From the NCBI GenBank assembly GCA_016213205.1, contig JACRAZ010000090.1, positions 62,001-126,000 on the forward strand: a stretch of 64,000 nucleotides of DNA, in the 5' to 3' direction. This document shows, one piece after another, positions 16,993 to 25,948 of the stretch (position 1 is its first letter; every line of letters begins with the position of its first letter). Source of the stretch: Burkholderiales bacterium (GTDB lineage Bacteria; Pseudomonadota; Gammaproteobacteria; Burkholderiales; Burkholderiaceae_C). The translations under genes were made by a program, and so were the position numbers. The notes beneath the pieces are model-generated. The model did no database searches and had not been told where the DNA came from. It saw only the letters and a list, made by a program, of their open reading frames with translations.

Positions 16993-17022
16993 TGCTGTCA
17001 AAGTGATATCACTTTGACAGCA
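16993..17022. promoter_or_regulatory. 30-bp perfect palindrome, probable operator of the SPFH-Arc pair
   Basis: The left half is TGCTGTCAAAGTGAT and the right half is its exact reverse complement, with no spacer; the axis is inside GATATC. It lies 15 bp upstream of the SPFH start codon. Both strands contain TTGACA. Arc/MetJ-type repressors bind such symmetrical sites, and the Arc-like gene is in the same short operon. The binding is inferred; the symmetry is plain in the sequence. Confidence 0.75.
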
Positions 17023-17058
17023 TGCCGCCAGCGCGTCAAGCGGGGCCGGCCGGGTCCA

Positions 17059-17376
17059 TCAGGCCTTGGGCTTGGGCGTGCGGATCAGCGTCTGCTGGTA
17101 CCAGGCCTCGTTCATCATGCCCAGGAACTGCATCGTGATCGGGTAGCCGGCCTTGTCGCCCAGCACTGCCTCGCTGCCGCACTTGGGGCACATCGCGGTC
17201 TGCTTGGCCACGGCCTCGGGGTCGTCCATGTTGTGCATGTCCAGCCCGGTCCAGCCGACGATCTCTTCGGCGGGGAAGATCTGCACGCAATGGCAGCAGC
17301 CGCACAGCTTGCTCTGCTGGATCTGCGCGAAGTTGTTGGTGGTGAAGCGGTATGCCGAGAGAAGGAGCTTGTGCAT
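17059..17376 (-). CDS. small conserved protein with two cysteine knuckles (zinc-ribbon-like)
   Basis: A 105-residue soluble protein. Residues 25-30 are CGCCHC, and near 63 there is MCPKCGS followed by GDKAGYPI and QFLGMMNEAWY. The two Cys pairs are spaced like a zinc ribbon. Similar proteins, generally annotated only as cytoplasmic protein, occur widely; I know of no proven function. The ATG at 17376 has AGG upstream. It stands between the palindrome and the Nudix gene on the same strand. Confidence 0.75.
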   Translation of the reverse strand: MHKLLLSAYRFTTNNFAQIQQSKLCGCCHCVQIFPAEEIVGWTGLDMHNMDDPEAVAKQTAMCPKCGSEAVLGDKAGYPITMQFLGMMNEAWYQQTLIRTPKPKA

Positions 17377-17433
17377 GGGAAACCTGCTGGTAAGGCTGCG
17401 GGGGAGCGTAACGGGGATTCGAGCGCCCGCGTC

Positions 17434-17946
17434 TCAGGCTTCGCCCGCATGCAGCGGGCCGGTGTGCGCGCGCTCGGCCGCAAACCAGCGCAGCACCGGC
17501 ACCGTGCCGGGCAGCACCGGCTGCACCTGCACCGGCAGTTCGCACCAGGCCATCTGCTGATGCTCGCGCATCTCGAACTCGCCGGTCCAGTCGAACACCT
17601 TGCAAAAGTGCAGGCGCACCAGGGCATGCGGGTAGTCGAAGATCTCTTCCTGCCAGGGCTGCACGGCGCCGATGGTGATGCCCAGTTCCTCGTGCAGCTC
17701 TCGGCGCAGCGCCTGTTCCAGCGTTTCGCCGGGTTCGAACTTGCCACCCGGGAATTCCCAGTAGCCGGCGTAGACCTTGCCTTCGGGCCGCGAGGTCAGC
17801 AGGAAGCGGCCTTCGCGGCCCTGCGCATCACGCTCGACCAGCACGCCCACCGCGACGTCGATCGGACGGCGCGGCGCCGGAACCACGACGGCGATGGGAT
17901 CGTGCGGCGCCGGGTCCACGCCGTCGGTCGGCGCGCCCTCAGACAC
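17434..17946 (-). CDS. Nudix hydrolase, MutT/8-oxo-dGTP diphosphatase-like
   Basis: The Nudix box GGKFEPGETLEQALRRELHEELG fits GX5EX7REUXEEXGU exactly, and the context (VAVGVLVERD, FLLTSRPEGKVYAGYWEFPGG) is that of MutT, which removes 8-oxo-dGTP from the nucleotide pool. The start is taken as the GTG at 17946, overlapping the end of the DUF815 gene by 8 bp and giving 170 residues with an extra 35-residue N-terminal extension. The DUF815-mutT order is conserved in Burkholderiales near secA/argJ, which are not present here. Confidence 0.88.
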   Translation of the reverse strand: MSEGAPTDGVDPAPHDPIAVVVPAPRRPIDVAVGVLVERDAQGREGRFLLTSRPEGKVYAGYWEFPGGKFEPGETLEQALRRELHEELGITIGAVQPWQEEIFDYPHALVRLHFCKVFDWTGEFEMREHQQMAWCELPVQVQPVLPGTVPVLRWFAAERAHTGPLHAGEA

Positions 17947-18871
17947 GGTCCAGCCCCTCGGGCGCGGGCGCGGCCGTCGAGGGTGCGGCGGCTTCGTCGG
18001 CGCTGTGGTCGCGCCCCGCCCAATCACGTGCGAACTGGTAGGCCACCCGGCCCGAGCGCGAGCCGCGCTCCAGTGCCCACACCAGCGAGGGCTGGCGCGC
18101 GGTGGCGATGGCCTGCTCGCTGACGCCGAAATGACGCAGCCATTGCGCCACGATGCTCAGGTACTCGGGCTGGCTGAACGGGTAGAAGCTGATCCACAGG
18201 CCGAAACGCTCGGACAGCGAGATCTTCTCCTCCACCACCTCGCCCGGATGCACCTCGCCATCCTCGGTGTGGGTGTAGCTGAGGTTCTCCTTCATGTACT
18301 CGGGCAGCAGGTGGCGGCGGTTGCTGGTGGCGTAGATCAGCACGTTGTCGCCGGCGGCCGAGACCGAGCCGTCGAGGATGGACTTCAGCGCCTTGTAGCC
18401 GGCCTCGCCCTCGTCGAAGCTCAGGTCGTCGCAGAAGATGATGAAGCGCTCGGGCCGCGTGGCCACCAGGTCCACCAGGTCGGGCAGGTCCACCAGGTCG
18501 GCCTTGTCCACCTCGATCAGGCGCAGGCCCTGCGCAGCGTATTCGTTCAGGCAGGCCTTGATCAGCGAGCTCTTGCCGGTGCCGCGCGCGCCGGTGAGCA
18601 GCACGTTGTTGGCCGGCACGCCGGCCACGAACTGCGCGGTGTTGCGCACCAGGCGCTCCTTCTGCCCATCCACCTCCTGCAGGTCGGCCAGCGTGATGCC
18701 GGCCACCTGGCGCACCGGTTGCAGCCAGCCGGAGACGCCACGCTTGCGGTAGCGGAAGGCGATCGAGGCCCCCCACTCGGGCGCGGCCAAGGCATGGGGG
18801 AGCACGGATTCCAGCCGCGCGAGCAAATGCTCGGCGCGCTGCAGCAGCGAATCGAGGGAGCTGTTGGTCAT
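17939..18871 (-). CDS. DUF815 family AAA ATPase
   Basis: The 310-residue protein has Walker A GARGTGKSSL near residue 92, Walker B FIIFCDDLSFD near 142, a sensor-like IYATSNRRHLLPEYM near 177 and a long HTEDGEVHPGEVVEEKISLSERFGLW segment typical of DUF815. These MoxR/DnaA-like ATPases have no defined client. It is coupled to the downstream Nudix gene by overlap and probably lies in one operon with it. Confidence 0.88.
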   Translation of the reverse strand: MTNSSLDSLLQRAEHLLARLESVLPHALAAPEWGASIAFRYRKRGVSGWLQPVRQVAGITLADLQEVDGQKERLVRNTAQFVAGVPANNVLLTGARGTGKSSLIKACLNEYAAQGLRLIEVDKADLVDLPDLVDLVATRPERFIIFCDDLSFDEGEAGYKALKSILDGSVSAAGDNVLIYATSNRRHLLPEYMKENLSYTHTEDGEVHPGEVVEEKISLSERFGLWISFYPFSQPEYLSIVAQWLRHFGVSEQAIATARQPSLVWALERGSRSGRVAYQFARDWAGRDHSADEAAAPSTAAPAPEGLDRV

Positions 18872-18906
18872 GCGGCCAGTGTAGCGAGCAGGTCGCGCGC
18901 CGGCGC

Positions 18907-19584
18907 TCAGCGCCGCCCGCGCGCGGGCAGCGGCGGCAGCTCGCACACCGCCTCGCCGGTGACCGCGAACACCCGCTCGCCCGCCCCGCGCGGCAGCACG
19001 TGCAGGCCGGTGAAACCACCGAAGGCCGGCAGCACGCCCACGTCGGCACCGAAGTGGAAGCACGGCAGGCGCAGCCGGTCGTTGGCCCGCCCGCCCAGCA
19101 CCACGCCCGGGTGCACGTGACCGGCCAGCGCATAGGCACCGGGCACCGCGGCGGGTTCGTGCAGCAGCGCCCAGGGGCCCAGGTGCAGCGGGCCATCCAT
19201 GGCCTGCACGCCCAGTGCCGCCGGCGGGTCGCCCGCGTGTTCGTCATGGTTGCCACGCACCAGCGTGAGCTCGAGCCTTGCGTGGCGCTGGCGCCAGGCC
19301 AGCAGCTCGGCCAGCGTGCCCGGCGCCAGCGCGCGCGCCGAGTGCAGCAGGTCGCCCAGGAACACGATGTGCCGTGCGCCGGTGGCCGCGAGCAGGGCAT
19401 CCAGCCGCGCCAGCGCCTCGCCGGTGGTGCCGGCCGGCACCGGCACGCCCAGGCGGCGGAAGGACACGGCCTTGCCCAGGTGCGCATCGGCCACGAACAA
19501 GGTGTGCAGCGCGGGGTCGAAGGCCGCGCGCTGCGGCCACAGCTGCAGCAGCGCCCCCGGGCGCGGCGCGAACGTGAGGCTCAC
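18907..19584 (-). CDS. pdeM: PdeM-type metallophosphoesterase (ligase-associated endonuclease)
   Basis: The 225-residue product carries calcineurin-like metal motifs: FVADAHLGK (DxH), VFLGDLLHSA (GDxxH), VRGNHDEH (GNHD) and AGHVHPGV (GHxHP). The overall pattern is that of PdeM, a nuclease often found with a DNA-ligase/Lhr repair set; that set is absent here. The start is a GTG at 19584 in a GTGA overlap with the slmA stop, chosen because it gives the family N-terminus; the longer open frame lies inside slmA. Confidence 0.85.
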   Translation of the reverse strand: MSLTFAPRPGALLQLWPQRAAFDPALHTLFVADAHLGKAVSFRRLGVPVPAGTTGEALARLDALLAATGARHIVFLGDLLHSARALAPGTLAELLAWRQRHARLELTLVRGNHDEHAGDPPAALGVQAMDGPLHLGPWALLHEPAAVPGAYALAGHVHPGVVLGGRANDRLRLPCFHFGADVGVLPAFGGFTGLHVLPRGAGERVFAVTGEAVCELPPLPARGRR

Positions 19585-20255
19585 GCCGTCAGGCGCGGCA
19601 GCAGCTGGTCCAGGCCCTCGGTCGGGCTGCGCCGGAAGCCCGAGCGCGCATAACGCTGCAGCCGCCCGATGATGAAGGCGGTGAGCCCCGAGGCCAGCAG
19701 GTTGGCCTCGACGGTGGGGGCGATCGAGCCGTTGGCGTCGGCCGCACTGCGCAGGCACTGCCGCAACTGGCCCTCGACACGGTCGAAGAACTGGTTCATG
19801 CGGGTGATCAGCCGCTCGTGCTCGAACACCAGCGCGTCGCCCACCATCACGCGCACCATGCCGGGGTTCTTCTCGCCGAACTGCAGCAGCATCGCGGCGA
19901 TCTTCTGGGCCTGGGCGGCACCCGCCGCATCACGCTCGGTGATCTGGTTGACCAGCGTGAACACGCTGGATTCGATGAACTCGATCAGTCCCTCGAACAT
20001 CTGGGCCTTGCTGGCGAAGTGGCGGTACAGCGCGGCCTCGCTCACCTCGAGCCGCGCGGCCAGCGCGGCGGTGGTGATGCGCTCGGCGCCCGGCTGCTCC
20101 AGCATGGCGGCCAGGGTCTGCAGGATCTGCACCCGGCGCTCACCCGGCTTCGGCCGCTTGCGGACGGGCGCCGCGACCGTGCCCTCGATGGCCGGCTCAT
20201 CGGCCGATGGCGCGAGGGCGGCGGCATCGCCGGCTGGCGCGGGCATTTCGGGCAT
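19581..20255 (-). CDS. slmA: nucleoid occlusion factor SlmA (TetR family)
   Basis: SlmA binds specific chromosomal sites and disrupts FtsZ polymers over the nucleoid. The 224-residue protein has an N-terminal tail of about 40 residues, then the TetR helix-turn-helix (RITTAALAARLEVSEAALYRHFASK). A C-terminal helical domain follows with LIEFIESSVFTLVNQI, KNPGMVRVMVGDAL and ALVFEHERL, all characteristic of SlmA rather than a metabolic TetR repressor. The ATG at 20255 follows an in-frame GTG directly. Its FtsZ partner is encoded 26 kb away in this same window. Confidence 0.9.
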   Translation of the reverse strand: MPEMPAPAGDAAALAPSADEPAIEGTVAAPVRKRPKPGERRVQILQTLAAMLEQPGAERITTAALAARLEVSEAALYRHFASKAQMFEGLIEFIESSVFTLVNQITERDAAGAAQAQKIAAMLLQFGEKNPGMVRVMVGDALVFEHERLITRMNQFFDRVEGQLRQCLRSAADANGSIAPTVEANLLASGLTAFIIGRLQRYARSGFRRSPTEGLDQLLPRLTA

Positions 20256-20382
20256 CACGTCGGCGACTGCTCAGGGGTGGACGGGCAAAAAACATTCTTG
20301 CACACGGCCGTGGCCGGCCCGGGCTCGCGTAAACACCTAAGGGCCGGCGGCCCCGGGGCGCACGACGGGGCCGGCCCCGCCG

Positions 20383-21060
20383 CTAGCCGGTACGGCACAA
20401 GGGCCGCAAGCCGCGCAGCACGCGGTCCACATAGGCCGGCCGCATGGACCAGCGCGCCACGCGCGGCCCGCCATGTTCGCCGCGGCGCGCGTAACGCTGC
20501 ATCCACACCGTCTTCATGCCGATGCGGCGCGCAGACTTCTGGTGCACCAGCGTGTCCTCCACCAGCACGCACTGTGACGGCGGCACACCCAGCCGCACGG
20601 CAATGCGGCGCAGCATGCGGGCATCGGGCTTGGGCCGGAGCTGACCGAACATGTGCATGTCCTCGATCGACAGCACCGCCTCGAACAGGTGCTCGATGCC
20701 CAGCGCGCGCAGCACGCGCAGCGCATAGGCGCGCGGCGCGTTGGTCAGGATCAGCTTGCGGCCGCGCAGTGCCTTGAGCGCGGCGAAGTCATGCCGGTGG
20801 CCCGACAGGTGCTGCTCCAGGCCGGGCAGGCGGTGTGTCTCGTGCAGGAAGTGCGCGGCCGCCACGCCGTGGTGGCGCATCAGCCCGAGCAGCGTGGCGC
20901 CATAACGCTGCAGGTAGAGGCGGCGCAGGCGGGCCGCTTCCTCGGCATCGACCTGCAACGTGCGCTGCACGTAGTCGGCCATCGATCGGTTGAGCGCACC
21001 GAAGGCATGGGCGCCCGCGTCGTGCAGCGTGTTGTCCAGGTCGAACAGCCAGACGGTCAA
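20383..21060 (-). CDS. pyrimidine 5'-nucleotidase (HAD superfamily)
   Basis: A 225-residue HAD hydrolase with motif I FDLDNTLHDAG, motif II LILTNAP, the motif III Lys in RPKPDARML and motif IV VLVEDTLVH. It resembles the SDT1/PyrN pyrimidine nucleotidases that dephosphorylate UMP/CMP. The reading frame begins at a TTG (21060) with only a weak GGGA upstream; no nearby ATG or GTG gives motif I. The argB-nucleotidase-slmA neighbourhood is common in Burkholderiales. Confidence 0.85.
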   Translation of the reverse strand: MTVWLFDLDNTLHDAGAHAFGALNRSMADYVQRTLQVDAEEAARLRRLYLQRYGATLLGLMRHHGVAAAHFLHETHRLPGLEQHLSGHRHDFAALKALRGRKLILTNAPRAYALRVLRALGIEHLFEAVLSIEDMHMFGQLRPKPDARMLRRIAVRLGVPPSQCVLVEDTLVHQKSARRIGMKTVWMQRYARRGEHGGPRVARWSMRPAYVDRVLRGLRPLCRTG

Positions 21061-21082
21061 GGGCGATCCCGTTGCGGTGGCC

Positions 21083-21487
21083 TCAGCCGGCGTGCTTGCG
21101 CCGCGCCATGATGCGGTCGATGGCCGCCACCACGGTGGCCGCGTTGAACGGCTTGACGATGTAGCCCAGCGCGCCCGCGCGCACGCAGGCCTCCACCGTT
21201 TCGCGGTCGCTGGTGGCAGTGATCATCAGCACGCCCACGCTCGGGAAGTTGGCGTGGATCTCCTGCAGCACCTCGAGCCCGCTCTTGCCGGGCATGAAGA
21301 GGTCCAGGCACACCACATCGGGCAGGAAGTGGGCCACCATCTTCAGGCCGGCATCACCATCGCCGGCTTCGCGCACGCTGGTGAAGCCTTCGGCCACCAG
21401 CAGGCTGTGCAGCATGCCGCGGGTGGTGGCGTTGTCGTCGACCAGCAGCAGCTTGCACGCCTTGTGATCGGGTTTGGGGGCTTCCAT
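21083..21487 (-). CDS. stand-alone CheY-like receiver protein
   Basis: The 134-residue protein is a single receiver domain: LLLVDDNATTRG (acid pocket), VVCLDLFMPGKSG with the phospho-acceptor Asp near residue 62, MITATSDRET (Thr switch) and GYIVKPFNAATV (Lys). There is no output domain and no kinase next to it. It lies between a nucleotidase and an ATP-pyrophosphatase on the same strand with gaps of about 20 bp, so it may be read as part of the argB operon. Confidence 0.9.
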   Translation of the reverse strand: MEAPKPDHKACKLLLVDDNATTRGMLHSLLVAEGFTSVREAGDGDAGLKMVAHFLPDVVCLDLFMPGKSGLEVLQEIHANFPSVGVLMITATSDRETVEACVRAGALGYIVKPFNAATVVAAIDRIMARRKHAG

Positions 21488-21508
21488 GATCGGGCTCGTC
21501 TCGGGGTT

Positions 21509-22171
21509 TTACGCGAGTTCGGCCACCACATGGTGGCCGGGTGCCGGGTTGGTGGAACGACGTTCGTGCACCGCCTGCAGCACGTGCGGCACCGGGCGCG
21601 CGAAGCGCGGCCCGTCGAACACGAAGGTGTGGAACTCGCCGTTCTCGCCGCAGGCATCCACCGTGGGCGGCAACGCGGCGATGAAGTCCGCATCGAAGAG
21701 GCGGCCGCAGAAGCTGGCGTCCAGGCAGCGCGCATCGACGCACACCACCCGCGCCCGGTAGCCCAGCGCGAGCAGTTCGTCCACCAGCGCGCGCCGCGGC
21801 TGCTGCCACAGCGGCAGCGCGGCCTGCAGCCCGGCGGCGGCGCAGACGCGCTCCTCCCAGTCGCGGTGGGCCTGCAGGTCGATGTCGCCGAACAGGCCGT
21901 GCGTGAGGCCCTGGGCCGCGAAGCGGCGCAGCTGCTCGATGAACACCGCTTCGTAGTCGGTCCACGAGGCGCGGCACATCACCAGCGGGATGCCCAGTGC
22001 ATCGGCCTGCGCCTGCATCAGCGCCGGCGGCAGCGCGTGCGAGCGGGAGCGCTCACCGCGGTCGTCGAACATCGCGAGCAGCGCCTCGACCCGGTAGCCC
22101 GCGTCCAGCGCGCGGTGCAGCGCCAGCATCGAGTCCTTGCCGCCGCTCCAGCTGAAGAAGGCGCGCGGCAT
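21509..22171 (-). CDS. Dph6-like ATP-pyrophosphatase (N-type PP-loop)
   Basis: A 220-residue protein starting [22 protein letters not shown] with the PP-loop SGGKDS. Later come EQLRRFAAQGLTHGLFGDIDLQAHRDWEE and CGENGEFHTFVFDGP, the signature shared with diphthine-ammonia ligase. Bacteria lack diphthamide, so the natural amidation or thiolation target is unknown. The ATG shares one base with the argB stop (TGATG), indicating coupled translation. Confidence 0.85.
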   Translation of the reverse strand: MPRAFFSWSGGKDSMLALHRALDAGYRVEALLAMFDDRGERSRSHALPPALMQAQADALGIPLVMCRASWTDYEAVFIEQLRRFAAQGLTHGLFGDIDLQAHRDWEERVCAAAGLQAALPLWQQPRRALVDELLALGYRARVVCVDARCLDASFCGRLFDADFIAALPPTVDACGENGEFHTFVFDGPRFARPVPHVLQAVHERRSTNPAPGHHVVAELA

Positions 22172-23079
22172 CAATGTGAACGGATCATGGTGCCGTAGGC
22201 CTGCTCGGTGAGGATCTCCAGCAGCAGCGCATGCGGCACCCGGCCATCGATGATGTGCACCGCGTTGACGCCGCTCTTGGCCGCGTCCAGCGCGCCGGCG
22301 ATCTTGGGCAGCATGCCGCCGGAGATGGTGCCGTCGGCAAACAGCTCGTCGATGCGACGCGCCGTGAGGTCGGTGAGCAGGTTGCCGGCCTTGTCCAGCA
22401 CGCCGGGCGTGTTGGTCAGCAGCATCAGCTTCTCGGCCTTCAGCACCTCGGCCAGCTTGCTGGCCACGAGGTCGGCGTTGATGTTGTAGCTCTCGTTGTG
22501 CTCGCCGTAGCCGATGGGGCTGACCACCGGGATGAAGGCGTCGTCCAGCAGCGCCTTGATCACGCTGGGGTCGATGGCGACGATCTCGCCCACCTGGCCC
22601 ACGTCGTGTTCCTTGGCCGGGTCGTCCTTGTCCAGCATCTTGAGCTTGCGCGCGCGCACCATGCCGCCGTCCCGGCCCGTCAGGCCCACGGCCTTGCCGC
22701 CGGCGTGGTTGATCAGGCCCACGATGTCCTGCTGCACCTCGCCGGCGAGCACCCATTCGACGACTTCCATCGTCTCCTCGTCGGTGACCCGCATGCCCTG
22801 GATGAAGGTGCCCTTCTTGCCGATCTTGGCCAGCGCCTCGTCGATCTGCGGGCCGCCGCCGTGCACCACCACCGGGTTCATGCCCACGAGCTTGAGCAGC
22901 ACCACGTCCTCGGCGAAATCCTGCTGCAGCGCGGGGTCGGTCATCGCATTGCCGCCGTACTTGATGACGAGTGTCTTGCCGTGGTACTTGCGGATGTACG
23001 GCAGCGCCTGCGACAGGATCTCGGCCTTCTCGCGCGGGGTGATGTGGTCGAGGCTGGGGGTGCTGGCGTCTTGCGTCAT
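22171..23079 (-). CDS. argB: acetylglutamate kinase
   Basis: ArgB phosphorylates N-acetyl-L-glutamate, the second arginine step. The 302-residue product has the landmarks [36 protein letters not shown], the [19 protein letters not shown] segment and [11 protein letters not shown]. The ATG at 23079 (MTQDAST) is preferred; further upstream Met codons belong to non-coding sequence. A TACAAT box stands 32 nt upstream. It leads a minus-strand run argB-PP-loop-receiver-nucleotidase. Confidence 0.96.
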   Translation of the reverse strand: MTQDASTPSLDHITPREKAEILSQALPYIRKYHGKTLVIKYGGNAMTDPALQQDFAEDVVLLKLVGMNPVVVHGGGPQIDEALAKIGKKGTFIQGMRVTDEETMEVVEWVLAGEVQQDIVGLINHAGGKAVGLTGRDGGMVRARKLKMLDKDDPAKEHDVGQVGEIVAIDPSVIKALLDDAFIPVVSPIGYGEHNESYNINADLVASKLAEVLKAEKLMLLTNTPGVLDKAGNLLTDLTARRIDELFADGTISGGMLPKIAGALDAAKSGVNAVHIIDGRVPHALLLEILTEQAYGTMIRSH

Positions 23080-23110
23080 GATGGGCCCGGAGATCGTGAA
23101 ACTTTCAGGG

Positions 23111-23116
23111 ATTGTA
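23111..23116 (-). promoter_or_regulatory. candidate -10 box for argB
   Basis: On the minus strand GGTGCCTACAATCCC supplies a near-consensus TACAAT about 32 nt before the argB ATG in the 90-bp divergent gap. The -35 region is GC-rich and not convincing. Confidence 0.4.
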
Positions 23117-23169
23117 GGCACCCAACCCCGCGCCGGGCCCGCCTGCGGCCCCCTTGCCGAGGCTGCCGC

Positions 23170-24870
23170 ATGGACCATGACATCTCGCTGATCACCACGC
23201 TGGCCGCGGGCTTCGGCATGGCGCTGCTGCTGGGCTTCGTGGCCTCGCGGCTGAAGCTGCCGGCGCTGGTGGGCTACCTGGTGGCCGGCATCGTGATCGG
23301 CCCGGCCACGCCGGGCTTCGTGGCGGACGTGAAGATCGCCGCGCAACTGTCGGAAATCGGCGTGATGCTGCTGATGTTCGGCGTGGGGCTGCACTTCTCG
23401 CTGCAGGACCTGCTCGCGGTGCGGCGCATCGCGCTGCCGGGTGCGGTGGTGCAGATGGGCCTGGCCACCGCGCTGGGCATGGCGCTGGCGTGGAGCTGGG
23501 GCTGGGCCTGGGGCAGCGGGCTGATCTTCGGCCTGTCGCTGTCCTGCGCGAGCACGGTGGTGCTGCTCAAGGCGCTGGAGGCGCGCGGGCTGCTGGCCAC
23601 AATGAACGGCCGCATCGCCGTGGGCTGGCTGGTGGTGGAAGACCTGGCCTGCGTGCTGGTGCTGGTGCTGATGCCGCCGCTGGCCGGTGTGCTGGGCGGC
23701 ACCGCCGCGCCCGCGGCCGACGCGGGCCCGCTGTGGCTGAGCATCGGCCGCACGCTGCTGGAGGTGTCGGCCTTCATCGCGCTGATGCTGGTGGTGGGCC
23801 GCCGCGCCCTGCCCTGGCTGCTGTGGCACGTGGCGCGCACCGGCTCGCGCGAGCTGTTCACGCTGTCGGTGGTGGCCAGCGCGATCGGCATCGCCTTCGG
23901 GGCGGCGGCGCTGTTCAGCGTGTCGTTTGCGCTCGGCGCCTTCTTCGCCGGCATGGTGATGCGCGAATCCGAGTTCAGCCACCGCGCGGCCGAGGAATCG
24001 CTGCCGCTGCGCGATGCGTTCTCGGTGCTGTTCTTCGTCTCGGTGGGCATGCTGTTCGACCCCGCCATCCTGGCCGAGCAGCCGCTGCGGGTGGCGATGG
24101 TGGTGGCCATCATCGTGCTGGGCAAGACGCTGGCGGCCGTGGCGCTGGTGCTCGTGCTGCGCTACCCGCTGAACACCGCGCTCACGGTGGCCGTGAGCCT
24201 GGCGCAGATCGGCGAGTTCTCGTTCATCCTGGCCGGGCTGGGGCTCGCGCTGGGCCTGCTGCCGGCGCAAGGCATGAGCCTGGTGCTGGCGGGCGCGCTG
24301 ATCTCGATCGCGCTGAACCCCTTCGTGTTTGCCGCCGTCGCGCCGCTGAGCCACTGGCTGCTGGCGCGTTCGGCCCTGGCGCGCCGCCTGTCGCAACGCG
24401 AAGACCCGCTGGCCGAACTGCCGGTGGACACCGCGCGCCAGCTCCTGTTCGGCCAGGTGGTGCTGGTGGGGCATGGCCGGGTGGGCAGCGGCATCGCGCG
24501 CGCGCTGGCGGCACGCGGCATTCCCTACGTGGTGGCCGAGCAGAACCGTGAGCTGGTGGAAGACCTGCGCGCACGCGGCGTGGCCGCCGTCTCGGGCGAC
24601 GCAGCCGACCCGGCGGTGCTGATCCAGGCCCACATCGCCGATGCGGCGATGCTGGTGATCGCGACACCCGATCCGCTGAACCTGCGCCAGATGGTGGACA
24701 CCGCCCGCGCGCTGAACCCGGGCATCGAGGTCGTGTTGCGCACCCACAGTGACGACGAGGCCCGGCTGCTGCACGAGGCCGGCCTGGGCACCGTGTTCTC
24801 GCGCAACGACGAGCTGGCCAAGGGCATGGCCGCGCACGTGCTGGCGCGCCTGGCGCCTGCGGGCGGCTGA
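23170..24870 (+). CDS. Kef-type K+/H+ antiporter (CPA2, YbaL-like) with RCK domain
   Basis: A 566-residue membrane protein with about 12 hydrophobic segments up to residue 400, including [69 protein letters not shown] and [23 protein letters not shown]-terminal TrkA-N Rossmann domain follows ([17 protein letters not shown] near 430, [13 protein letters not shown]). The layout is that of YbaL/KefB-like glutathione- or nucleotide-gated potassium efflux. It is divergent from argB and followed at 70 bp by dmeF on the same strand. Confidence 0.9.
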   Translation: MDHDISLITTLAAGFGMALLLGFVASRLKLPALVGYLVAGIVIGPATPGFVADVKIAAQLSEIGVMLLMFGVGLHFSLQDLLAVRRIALPGAVVQMGLATALGMALAWSWGWAWGSGLIFGLSLSCASTVVLLKALEARGLLATMNGRIAVGWLVVEDLACVLVLVLMPPLAGVLGGTAAPAADAGPLWLSIGRTLLEVSAFIALMLVVGRRALPWLLWHVARTGSRELFTLSVVASAIGIAFGAAALFSVSFALGAFFAGMVMRESEFSHRAAEESLPLRDAFSVLFFVSVGMLFDPAILAEQPLRVAMVVAIIVLGKTLAAVALVLVLRYPLNTALTVAVSLAQIGEFSFILAGLGLALGLLPAQGMSLVLAGALISIALNPFVFAAVAPLSHWLLARSALARRLSQREDPLAELPVDTARQLLFGQVVLVGHGRVGSGIARALAARGIPYVVAEQNRELVEDLRARGVAAVSGDAADPAVLIQAHIADAAMLVIATPDPLNLRQMVDTARALNPGIEVVLRTHSDDEARLLHEAGLGTVFSRNDELAKGMAAHVLARLAPAGG

Positions 24871-24940
24871 TGCCCTGAAAACCACGCCCCGGCACCGCCT
24901 GCGCACGCACGGGGGCCCGCGCTGCGCTAGGCTCGCCCCC

Positions 24941-25930
24941 ATGCCCGCCGCGCCCCACCCCCCGCACCACCAGCACGACCTGCGGCCCTTCCGCCACAGC
25001 CATGCCTTCGGCAGCGCGGGCGAACAGGCACGCGGGCGCGCCCTGCTGGCGGTGACCCTGCTGACCCTGGTGACGATGCTGGCCGAGCTGGCCGCCGGCT
25101 GGTGGACCGGCTCGCTGGCGCTCCTGGCCGACGGCTGGCACATGGGCACCCACGCGGCGGCCCTGGGCGGCGCGGTGCTGGCGCTGCGCTGGTCGCAGCG
25201 CGCACGCGGCCAGGAGGGCTTCGCCTTCGGCGGCTGGAAGATCGAGGTGCTGGCCGGCTACACCAGCGCGCTGCTGCTGGCCGCGGTGGCACTGGGCCTG
25301 GCTGTCGACGCGGTGCGCACGCTGCTGCGGCCGGGGCCGATCGCCTATGGCGAGGCCATGGTGGTGGCGGTGCTGGGCCTGGTGGTGAACCTGCTGAGCG
25401 TGTGGCTGCTGGCGCGCAGCGGGCACGACCATGGCCGCGCGCACGAGGGCCACGACCACCCCCACGATCACCATCACGACCACCACCACGACCACAACTT
25501 CCGCGCCGCCTACCTGCACGTGCTGGCGGACGCCTTCACCTCGGTGCTGGCGATCGGGGCGCTGGGGGCCGGCCTGCTGTGGGGCTGGCGCTGGCCGGAC
25601 CCGGCGGTGGCGCTGGTGGGCGCGGTGGTGATCGGCCAGTGGAGCTGGGGCCTGTTGCGCAGCACGGCCCGCGCGCTGGTGGACGCCACCGCCGACGCGC
25701 CGCTGCGCGACGCGGTGCGCGCCGCGATCGAAGCCGATGGGGACGCGAAGCTGGCCGACCTGCACATCTGGCAGGTCGGCCCGCAAGCCTATTCAGGCGC
25801 CCTCAGCGTCGTGGCCGACCACCCGCTGTCCGCCCAGGACTACCAGCACCGCCTGCACCCGATCGCCCAACTCAAGCACACCACGATCGAGGTGCACCGC
25901 TGCCCGGCCCCCGCGGGGCCGGCGGGCTGA
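24941..25930 (+). CDS. dmeF: cation diffusion facilitator, DmeF-like Co/Ni efflux transporter
   Basis: A 329-residue CDF protein with six transmembrane helices, the [18 protein letters not shown] metal site in TM2 and [14 protein letters not shown] in TM5. A very His-rich cytoplasmic loop (about 163-187, with [16 protein letters not shown]) follows TM4. The N-terminal [11 protein letters not shown] and the ADGWHMGTH version of the site fit the DmeF subgroup. A dmeR-type regulator is not adjacent. The ATG at 24941 is the first that leaves room before the N-terminal His motif. Confidence 0.88.
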   Translation: MPAAPHPPHHQHDLRPFRHSHAFGSAGEQARGRALLAVTLLTLVTMLAELAAGWWTGSLALLADGWHMGTHAAALGGAVLALRWSQRARGQEGFAFGGWKIEVLAGYTSALLLAAVALGLAVDAVRTLLRPGPIAYGEAMVVAVLGLVVNLLSVWLLARSGHDHGRAHEGHDHPHDHHHDHHHDHNFRAAYLHVLADAFTSVLAIGALGAGLLWGWRWPDPAVALVGAVVIGQWSWGLLRSTARALVDATADAPLRDAVRAAIEADGDAKLADLHIWQVGPQAYSGALSVVADHPLSAQDYQHRLHPIAQLKHTTIEVHRCPAPAGPAG

Positions 25931-25948
25931 CGCGCCGGCGCCGACCGA

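Noticed and set aside
20259-20382. Possible tRNA or small RNA in the slmA-nucleotidase gap
   Set aside because: Contains GC-rich palindromes and a short A-run but no cloverleaf or known RNA structure; nothing further can be supported.
23274-24125. Long open frames on the minus strand opposite the Kef-type antiporter
   Set aside because: Typical GC-rich shadow frames; no family motifs and low-complexity His/Gln/Arg content, while the plus strand is clearly coding.
25449-25494. Repeated CAC/GAC triplets resembling a short tandem repeat
   Set aside because: It encodes the His-rich metal loop of the CDF transporter in frame; not a CRISPR or mobile repeat.
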